64,000 nt of DNA from Aphanothece cf. minutissima CCALA 015. Its GTDB lineage: Bacteria > Cyanobacteriota > Cyanobacteriia > PCC-6307 > Cyanobiaceae. The translations under genes were made by a program, and so were the position numbers. A model generated the notes under the pieces. It was not told where the DNA came from, did not search any database, and was given only the letters and a program-made list of their open reading frames with translations. Below, in pieces: positions 17,211 through 23,735 of the stretch; the stretch's first letter is position 1, and each line of letters opens with the position of its first letter. The stretch is from contig PVWP01000009.1 of the NCBI GenBank assembly GCA_003003925.1, forward strand, positions 1 to 64,000. Direction: 5' to 3'.

Positions 17211-17978
17211 TCAACCGAAGGTGATCGAGTCCCCTGGATCGGTGGTGGAGATGAAGGCGGAGTCAGCAGCACTGAAGATGTACTCACTGCCACCGATGAT
17301 GAGCTCGTCGCCTTCGCCGGCGCCAGTGATGACGGTGCCACTGGCGAGATCCGAACGGGTTTCGAAATAGACCTTATCAATGTCAAAGTCGTTGCCGAGA
17401 TCAATGGAAGTGTTCCTGACGGACCGGTTGAAGCGAAGAACATCGGCGCCTTCTCCCAACTCGATGGACGAGAACAGAACCTTGCCTCCAAAGATCAGGG
17501 TGTCGTCACCGGTGCCCATGTCGACGTCCACGGAAGTGGCGGTGCGTCGGATGGTGACCTGATCGGCTCCCGTGCCGGCGGTGATGGAGGAATCCGTGAA
17601 GGCACCGGTAACGGCGACATCGTTCCCCTCGCCAAGGTCGATGGTGCCGTCGATGAAACTGTTGACATTGACGGAATCATTGCCGCCGGCGGTGCTGATG
17701 AAGGCATTATCGGCGACGGCTCCGAAGACAACGCTGTTGTCATCGGCATTGCCGATCAGCGATGTGTCTTCGGAGCGGGTGAGGAATCTGGTTGTGGTGT
17801 CGCCGCTTTCGGGGGCCTGGATGCCGACATCACGGATCCTGCCTTCCTGATTGGGGAAGACCTGGGTCCGCAGGGCGTCGCGGAGATTGCCGGTGACCAC
17901 CTCGGCTCCGTTGACCGTCTGGGTGAGGGTCTGGCCGATATCCGGGACAAACAGGGAAAGAGTGTCGGAAGAAGCCAC
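17211..17978 (-). CDS. RTX-like calcium-binding repeat protein, candidate type I secretion substrate
   Basis: 255 residues from a GTG at 17978; a TAA lies immediately upstream and no ribosome site is evident. After a ~75-residue N-terminal part, about six repeats of ~20 residues follow, each carrying a degenerate G-x-G-x-D motif: AGGNDSV, GEGNDVA, GTGADQV, GTGDDTL, GEGADVL and GAGEGDEL, often after I-D/I-T and ending in Ser/Thr. The product is acidic, with no Cys and no signal peptide, as expected for proteins exported by type I systems with a C-terminal signal. Its base composition is less GC-rich than neighbours. A type I exporter operon lies about 4 kb away (21952-30422). Confidence 0.65.
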   Translation of the reverse strand: MASSDTLSLFVPDIGQTLTQTVNGAEVVTGNLRDALRTQVFPNQEGRIRDVGIQAPESGDTTTRFLTRSEDTSLIGNADDNSVVFGAVADNAFISTAGGNDSVNVNSFIDGTIDLGEGNDVAVTGAFTDSSITAGTGADQVTIRRTATSVDVDMGTGDDTLIFGGKVLFSSIELGEGADVLRFNRSVRNTSIDLGNDFDIDKVYFETRSDLASGTVITGAGEGDELIIGGSEYIFSAADSAFISTTDPGDSITFG

Positions 17979-18192
17979 TTAATTTCGCACCGTGAACCAA
18001 TGTGTAGAAGGTACCGCCTGGGGATCGCGAGGGCATGTATCGGAGATGCCATTTCCGCGTACCTGAACTCTTGACTCACCGAAAGGACGTGTTGAATTCA
18101 GATAATCGTCCCCTGCCTTAAGGGCAGCTGCAAGCAGGGCCGACCGGAGAAAAAACTTGCAGCGGTTTCCTGGCCGGGCCAGGATTCGCGCC

Positions 18193-19512
18193 ATGGCTGG
18201 TTTTCCGATCGTCCACGGGTTCGAGCAGGTGCTGGAAGAGGCCAGACGCGCCGAAGCTTGCCAGGAATGGCAAGAAGCCGCCTGCATTTACGCGGATTTG
18301 CTGCAGTCTCATGGGGAGAATCCAGCCCTGCTGCTGCGGGCGGCCAATGCCTTGTGGCTGTCCGATCAACCGGAGGAAGCCCTGGTGCTCTACCGGCGTG
18401 CCTCGCTGCTGGCGCCCCGGAGCCCTGCCCCGTTCATGGGGATCGGCAACAGCCTGCGCGACCTCAACCGTTTCGAAGCGGCTGACCGGGCCTTCCGGGC
18501 CAGCCGACAGCTGGGGGATGGCCCGGAAGTGGCCTGCAACCATGCCTCGGTGCTGATCGGGCTGGAGGCCTACGAGGAGGCCTTCGCCCTGGCCGAACGC
18601 CGTTTCGAACTGGCCAGCCACGCCCCCGGACCGGAGGGAGGGGTGGGGGCCGTGGTGGCCCGGGCGCGGCGGCTGTGCGTCCGCACCGAGCAGGGCCTGG
18701 GGGATGGCCTGCAGTACCTGCGCTGGATCCCCCCCCTGATGGAGCAGGCCGCCGCGCGGGGCCAGCCGGTGGTGCTGGAGGTGGAACCCTCGCTGGTGCG
18801 GCTGCTGCAGGTGGGGCTGGCCTGGTTGCCCCAGCCACCGGAGGTCCGGGCCAGGCGGGAGCCGCCCGTCGTTGGTCGCGAGGAGCCTGCCGGCGACAAT
18901 GTGGTGAGCCTGCTGTCGCTGCCGGCGGCCCTCGGGGGTGCCCCCTGCCCCCAGCCGCCGGGGCCGGATGGGCGCGGCACCTACCTGCGGGGCCTGGCCC
19001 CGGCCGCCGCCGGGAAGGACTTCGGCCAGCCGCCGCGGATCGGACTCACCTGGGCCAGCGGCCGCAAGCTCAGCGATGGCTTCACAACTCGGGAATACCG
19101 CAAGCGCACGCTGCCGGCCGCCGCGCTGGTGACGCTGGTGGAGGGGGTGGTGGCTCTGGGTGGTGAGCCGGTGCTGCTGCAGCAGGGGGAGGACCGGCAG
19201 TTCTCGGAGCCCGTGGCCCACCTCTTCGGCGACGCCATTGCCCCCGACGGCGATTTTCTGGCCACGGCCCGGGTGCTGGCCAGCACCGACCTGCTGATCA
19301 CGGTGGACACCGCCATGGCCCATCTGGCCGGGGCGATGGGCCATCCGGCCTGGGTGCTGCTGCCCTTCAGCGCCGATCCCCGCTGGCTCCGGCAACGGGC
19401 CGACAGCCCCTGGTACCCGAGTCTGCGACTGTTCCGCCAGGCCGACGACCGGGACTGGCGGCCGGTGGTGGAGGCGGTGCTGCAGGCCCTCGCCCACCGC
19501 CGCCACCGCTGA
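18193..19512 (+). CDS. TPR-domain protein with GT9-like glycosyltransferase domain
   Basis: 439 residues from the ATG at 18193. The first ~150 residues are tetratricopeptide-like repeats (CIYADLLQSHGENPALLLRA, EEALVLYRRASLLAPRSPAP, FEAADRAFRASRQLGDGPEV). The C-terminal half resembles the GT-B donor domain found in TPR-glycosyltransferase proteins: CVRTEQGLGDGLQYLRW, PPRIGLTWASGRK, and STDLLITVDTAMAHLAGAMGHPAWVLLPF with the DTAxxHLAGA motif. Similar proteins are common in cyanobacterial surface-polysaccharide and S-layer/glycoprotein loci. Donor sugar unknown. It is divergent from the RTX-like gene, and the 214-bp space between them holds both promoters. Confidence 0.8.
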   Translation: MAGFPIVHGFEQVLEEARRAEACQEWQEAACIYADLLQSHGENPALLLRAANALWLSDQPEEALVLYRRASLLAPRSPAPFMGIGNSLRDLNRFEAADRAFRASRQLGDGPEVACNHASVLIGLEAYEEAFALAERRFELASHAPGPEGGVGAVVARARRLCVRTEQGLGDGLQYLRWIPPLMEQAAARGQPVVLEVEPSLVRLLQVGLAWLPQPPEVRARREPPVVGREEPAGDNVVSLLSLPAALGGAPCPQPPGPDGRGTYLRGLAPAAAGKDFGQPPRIGLTWASGRKLSDGFTTREYRKRTLPAAALVTLVEGVVALGGEPVLLQQGEDRQFSEPVAHLFGDAIAPDGDFLATARVLASTDLLITVDTAMAHLAGAMGHPAWVLLPFSADPRWLRQRADSPWYPSLRLFRQADDRDWRPVVEAVLQALAHRRHR

Positions 19513-19531
19513 GCCGGCGGGATTGCGGGGC

Positions 19532-20731
19532 TCAGCGCAGCAGTCGCAGGCTGAAGATCAGGGCCTCGAAGGCCTCGGCGGCACGGTTCACCTCGTAGCG
19601 GGCGGCCACGGTGGCGCGGCCCGCTGCTGCCAGGGCGGCGTAGGCGGGCGGGTCGGCCAGCACGTTCAGCAGGGTGGCGGCGAGCTGATCGGGGTCGTTG
19701 AAGGGCACCAGCAGCCCGTTGTGGCCGTGCTGGATCACTTCGTTGATCGGCGGGTTGGCGGAGCCCACCACCAGGGCGCCGGAGGCCATGGCCTCCAGCA
19801 GGCTCCAGGAGAGGGCGTAGGGATAGCTGAGGTGGACGTGGACAGCGCTGAGGCGGAACAGGGCCAGCAGATCGCGGTGGGCCAGGGGCGGCAGGACATG
19901 GACCCGCTCCAGGGGCAGCCGGTGGCCGAGCAGGGCCAGCAGTTCGCCCTTGTGGCCTTCGGGGTGGGAGGAGGGGGCGCCGTAGCCGTTGCCGGTGCCC
20001 CCCACGATCACGGCCCGGGCGTCGGGGCGGGCGGCCAGCACGGCCGGCAGGGCCCGCATGACACTGCGGAAGCCCCGCAGGGGTTCGAGGTTGCGGCTGG
20101 CGAAGGTGATCACCGGATCTCCCTTCACCAGGGTGGGGCCGCCCTCCAGCCGCAGGCTGGTGCTGCCGGTGGCGGCGGGCGGCAGGGCGATGCCTTCGTG
20201 CAGCACGTGGAAACGGCTGCGCAGGTGCGCTGGGAAGGTGTCGCGGGCGAAGCGGGTGGGCACGACGCAGGCGTCGGCGTCGGCCACGGCCGCCAGGCCC
20301 ATCAGGTTGCCGCGGCGCCACTGGGCCCGCAGGGCGTGGGAGGGGGCGCCCAGGTCGGCATCGAAGCCGTAGCCGAGCAGGAGCGGGGCGGCATAGAGCT
20401 CGGGGTAGGCGATCAGCACCGCCTCGGGCCAGACGTCGCGCAGGTAGAGCAGCTCCCCCCAGCCGCTGTGGCCGATCACGGCCTCCGGGCGATACCCCTC
20501 CTCGCGCAGCTGCAGGCAGCGCTCCTGGACCCGGGCGGCCCGGTGCAGATGGGTCTCCAGCTGGGGATCGGCCAGGCCCTCCGGCAGCGCCGGCGGTTGC
20601 CAGGCGTAGTCAAACCGCTGGCCGCGGGGGGAGGCCCCCAGGCCGAGCACGCGGTGGCCGCGGCGTTCGAGGGCGGGAGTCAGGTCACGAAACTGGCCGG
20701 GATGGTTCTGATGGATCAGCAACAGTTCCAT
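19532..20731 (-). CDS. Glycosyltransferase family 4 (GT-B)
   Basis: 399 residues. The N-terminus MELLLIHQNHPGQFRDLTPA and the HSGWGELLYLRDVWPEAVLI segment match the N-terminal domain of a GT4 subgroup common in cyanobacteria and proteobacteria (acceptor-binding half). The C-terminal half carries TFASRNLEPLRGFRSVMRAL, LPPLAHRDLLALFRLSAVHV and the E-x7-E-like SYPYALSWSLLEAMASGALVV region that binds the nucleotide sugar. It transfers a sugar in surface glycan or glycoprotein synthesis; specificity is unknown. It is convergent with the TPR-glycosyltransferase gene. Confidence 0.88.
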   Translation of the reverse strand: MELLLIHQNHPGQFRDLTPALERRGHRVLGLGASPRGQRFDYAWQPPALPEGLADPQLETHLHRAARVQERCLQLREEGYRPEAVIGHSGWGELLYLRDVWPEAVLIAYPELYAAPLLLGYGFDADLGAPSHALRAQWRRGNLMGLAAVADADACVVPTRFARDTFPAHLRSRFHVLHEGIALPPAATGSTSLRLEGGPTLVKGDPVITFASRNLEPLRGFRSVMRALPAVLAARPDARAVIVGGTGNGYGAPSSHPEGHKGELLALLGHRLPLERVHVLPPLAHRDLLALFRLSAVHVHLSYPYALSWSLLEAMASGALVVGSANPPINEVIQHGHNGLLVPFNDPDQLAATLLNVLADPPAYAALAAAGRATVAARYEVNRAAEAFEALIFSLRLLR

Positions 20732-20775
20732 CGGTCAACGCTATTACAATCCCGCTGCCTGAACTGACCTGCGTC

Positions 20776-21924
20776 ATGTCGCTCTGGAGCCGTCTGTTCG
20801 GACGCCGGGATACGGTGAGCTGGGGTGAAAGAAAGCTGCAGAAAGATAGTGGTCTGCTGGATACGCTGGTGAGCGATCCAGGCACCATCCCGATGGAGAT
20901 GGATCGCCGGCCCCAGATCACGCCCTGGTCGGCGGCGCGGCTGGGCACGATTTTCGCCGATTTCGCCCACGAAGCCACCCCCTCACGGCTGGCGGAGGCC
21001 CGGCTGGCCCGCCAGTGCCTGTCGAAGTTCTGGTTGAGTGCGCCGATCGACGCGCTGGAGCTTCTCTATGGCTCGGCGGTGGGCGAGAGCTACCGCCAGA
21101 TGATCAGCGGCGAGCTGGCCTCCCAGCCGCTGCTGCGCGACGAAGAGAGCTGGAGAGACCTTCTCTCCGAGCGGCTCCAGAGCGGTTTCGATCGGCCGGA
21201 AATGGCCAACGTTCTGCTGGCGGTGATGCCCTACTTTCGCCGCGGCAAGATGAAAGTGCGCAACTGCGAACAGACTCTTCCGGCCTGGTTGCTGGAGGAC
21301 TACGCCAGCCTGTTCGAGCCGGAACTGCTGCCGCGCCTGCGCCAGCCCAGCCCCCTGGAGCGTCGGGCCCTGGCACCGGCGGGCTCGGCCGGGGCACGAA
21401 CGGCGACGGGGCCGGCGACGGGATCGGCGACGGGATCAGTGGCCGTGGGGCCGGAGCTGTCGCCCCTGCCCCAGCTCTCCGGCTTCACCGGTGCCCAGGC
21501 CTTGCAGCTCACCGGCAGCGAGGAGTTCCTCACCCGCCTCAACGGGCTGCTGAACCTGTTCGAGATCGACCCCGAGGATGGCGCCATCCGCCAGGAGCTG
21601 GGCGGCTACCGGCGCCAGCTGGGCCAGATCTGGCTGGACACCCCCGACGAGCAGTTGCAGAAGTTGTTCGAGAGCACCTTCGGCGATCTTTACCGCAAGG
21701 TGCTGCGCAGCGGCTACGCCGGCAGCCACCTGACGGAGGAGGACCGGCAGCTGCGGGCCCAGCTGGCCCAGTACGTGCGCAACATGACCCGACCCAGGGC
21801 CGCCCAGGCGGTGCTGGCGGCCCTGCTCTTCTACGCGCCCGGCAAGATCGGCTTCGCCGGTGGGGAGCAGTTCATGCCCCAGTGGCTGCTGGGGGCGCTG
21901 CCGAGCCTGTACGTGAAGAGCTGA
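20776..21924 (+). CDS. Hypothetical protein with an internally duplicated ~105-residue domain
   Basis: 382 residues. Two copies of one domain are visible, at about residues 75-190 and 275-382. Shared landmarks in order are a W-L-x(2)-P-x(2)-x-L-x-x-L segment (FWLSAPIDALELLYGS / IWLDTPDEQLQKLFES), G-x(2)-YR (GESYRQM / GDLYRKV), a run of charged residues, VLLAVMPYF versus VLAALLFYA, RGKMKV versus PGKIGF, and PAWLLEDYASLF versus PQWLLGALPSLY. The linker has short Ala/Thr/Gly repeats (ATGPATGSATGS) coded by a 12-bp tandem repeat. No enzymatic motif is recognised. It sits between glycosylation genes and the type I secretion operon, so a role there is possible but unproven. Confidence 0.7.
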   Translation: MSLWSRLFGRRDTVSWGERKLQKDSGLLDTLVSDPGTIPMEMDRRPQITPWSAARLGTIFADFAHEATPSRLAEARLARQCLSKFWLSAPIDALELLYGSAVGESYRQMISGELASQPLLRDEESWRDLLSERLQSGFDRPEMANVLLAVMPYFRRGKMKVRNCEQTLPAWLLEDYASLFEPELLPRLRQPSPLERRALAPAGSAGARTATGPATGSATGSVAVGPELSPLPQLSGFTGAQALQLTGSEEFLTRLNGLLNLFEIDPEDGAIRQELGGYRRQLGQIWLDTPDEQLQKLFESTFGDLYRKVLRSGYAGSHLTEEDRQLRAQLAQYVRNMTRPRAAQAVLAALLFYAPGKIGFAGGEQFMPQWLLGALPSLYVKS

Positions 21925-21951
21925 GCGCGGCCGGCCGCCAGCACGGGGGCC

Positions 21952-22227
21952 TCACTCGTGGAACTCCTTCCACAGCAGCCAGTAGGTGAGGTAGCCGAGC
22001 AGGGGCAGCAGAATCATCGGCGCCAGGGCGAGCAGGCTCACCACCGGGGGCAGGTGGAGCACCAGCCAGAGCAGCACCAGGCCGTAGGCGAGGAAGGCCA
22101 GGGCGAGGCCCACCCAGCGCTGGCGCAGTCGCTCCCTGAAGCGCAGGCGCCAGGCCTTGAAGCGGCGGCGCCGGCGCTGTTCGGGCGGCACGAAGCGCCA
22201 CCAGTCTCCCGTTGGTCTGGCGCTCAC
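21952..22227 (-). CDS. Small membrane protein, last gene of the type I secretion operon (91 aa)
   Basis: 91 residues from a GTG at 22227 that overlaps the HlyD stop by four bases (GTGA). The N-terminal 40 residues are very basic (RRRRRFKAWRLRFRERLRQR), followed by two hydrophobic segments (VGLALAFLAYGLVLLWLVLH and LLALAPMILLPLLGYLTYWL). The positive-inside rule puts the N-terminus in the cytoplasm. Tight coupling to hlyD suggests it works with the exporter, but no family is recognised. Confidence 0.7.
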   Translation of the reverse strand: MSARPTGDWWRFVPPEQRRRRRFKAWRLRFRERLRQRWVGLALAFLAYGLVLLWLVLHLPPVVSLLALAPMILLPLLGYLTYWLLWKEFHE

Positions 22228-23735
22228 TGGGACCGCAGGCGCTGGAGATTGCGGCGCTGGTCCTCGAACAGGCCGGTGAGCAGGCTGATCACCCGCCGCT
22301 CGCGCAGCTTGATGTCGGCGGTGAGGGCCATGCCGGCCTGGAGCGGCACGCTGTCCTTGTCGGGCAGGGGGATGGTCTGGCGGCCGAGCTTGAGGATCAC
22401 CGGGAAGTGGAGGCCCTCGGCCTGGGTGCCGAGCACCTGGGCCTGCTCCTCGGGGGTGAGGGCATCGGAGCCGATCCGCTCCACCTTGGCCGGCACGTAG
22501 CCGAAGCTGCTGGCGGGGAAGGTCTCGAGCGAAAGTTCGGCGCTCTGGCCCACCTGCACGAAGCCGATGGCCTTGTTGGGCAGATAAACCTTGGCCCGCA
22601 GCGAATCCTGGGGGACCACCTTCAGCAGGGGGGTGGTGGCGGCGGCACCCACCACGCTGCCGGCGCTGACGTCGATGTCGAAGACGAGGCCATCGGCGGG
22701 AGCCGTGAGCACGCCGTACTGGATCTGGAGACTGGCCTGGCGGATCTGGGCATCGAGGTCACTGATCTGACGCAGGTTGGCTTCGATCGCGGCGCGCAGC
22801 TCCACGTCGGTGCCGGAGCCGGTGTTGATCAGCTGGGAGCGCAGCCGGGCGATCTCGCGCTCCTCCTCGGCCACGTTGGTCTGCAGGTCCTGCATGCGGT
22901 TGCGGGCCTCGAGCAGCTGCACCTCGCTGACGGCGCCATCGCGCACCAGGGACTGGTAGCGGCGTTCGATGTCGCTGTAGATGCGCAGGGAATCGCGGTA
23001 GCCGGCCAGGCGGGTGGTGCTCTTGGCCAGCTCCTCGCGGGCGGCCTCCAGGCGGCTGTTGAGCTCGCGGGCGCGGTCCCGCAGCTGGCTGCGCTGGTTG
23101 GCGGTGAGGCCAGCGGTGGCGGCCTCCTCGCCGAGGGTGGCCTTGGCGATGCGGTTCTCGTTGAGCAGCCGCTCGCGGATGCTCTCGGCGGCGGCCAGCT
23201 TGCTGCGGGGTTCGCGCAGGTCGAAACGGATCAGGGGCTGGCCCTGCTTCACCGCCTGACCCTCCTTCACCAGCACTTCCTCCACCACACCGGGGACGGG
23301 GGAGGCCACGTCCTTGACGGTGCTGGTGGGTTCGAGCTTGCCGGGCACCGCCACGGTTTCGGCGATCGGGGCGGTGACGCTCCAGAGGCCCAGGGCGGCC
23401 ACCCCCCCCACCCCGGCCCAGAGCAGCAGGCTGGAACTGCGGCGGCTCTTGCGCAGCACCACGGTTTCGCGGAACGACCACTCCTGGGCGGCCTCCGAGC
23501 CGGAGGTGGCCAGGCCGCTGCCGAAGGGGTGGCTGGCCGGGGCGGGGTCTGTGGGGCCTGTGGGGTCGGCCGCCGGCGCCCCGGCGGGCAGGGAGGCCTG
23601 GCCCACCAGATCGACGCGCACCGGAATCACCGGCTGGCGGCGGCTGGAGCGGGGGGAGCGCAGCCAGCTGACGCAGCCGTCGAGCAGGGCGACGAGGCGG
23701 GAGGCGGGATCGGAGGCGCGGGGCGGAGTGGCCAT
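22224..23735 (-). CDS. HlyD-family type I secretion membrane fusion protein
   Basis: 503 residues from the ATG at 23735, which overlaps the ABC gene's stop by one base (TGATG). After a ~115-residue cytoplasmic N-terminus rich in Pro and Gly, one membrane helix follows (SSLLLWAGVGGVAALGLWSV), then the first biotinyl-lipoyl half (VKDVASPVPGVVEEVLVKEG), a long periplasmic coiled coil of about 200 residues, the second lipoyl half (LTAPADGLVFDIDVSAGSVV) and a beta-barrel. HlyD links the inner-membrane ABC exporter to an outer-membrane TolC channel; no TolC gene is in the window. The cytoplasmic extension is longer than in E. coli HlyD. Confidence 0.93.
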   Translation of the reverse strand: MATPPRASDPASRLVALLDGCVSWLRSPRSSRRQPVIPVRVDLVGQASLPAGAPAADPTGPTDPAPASHPFGSGLATSGSEAAQEWSFRETVVLRKSRRSSSLLLWAGVGGVAALGLWSVTAPIAETVAVPGKLEPTSTVKDVASPVPGVVEEVLVKEGQAVKQGQPLIRFDLREPRSKLAAAESIRERLLNENRIAKATLGEEAATAGLTANQRSQLRDRARELNSRLEAAREELAKSTTRLAGYRDSLRIYSDIERRYQSLVRDGAVSEVQLLEARNRMQDLQTNVAEEEREIARLRSQLINTGSGTDVELRAAIEANLRQISDLDAQIRQASLQIQYGVLTAPADGLVFDIDVSAGSVVGAAATTPLLKVVPQDSLRAKVYLPNKAIGFVQVGQSAELSLETFPASSFGYVPAKVERIGSDALTPEEQAQVLGTQAEGLHFPVILKLGRQTIPLPDKDSVPLQAGMALTADIKLRERRVISLLTGLFEDQRRNLQRLRSQ

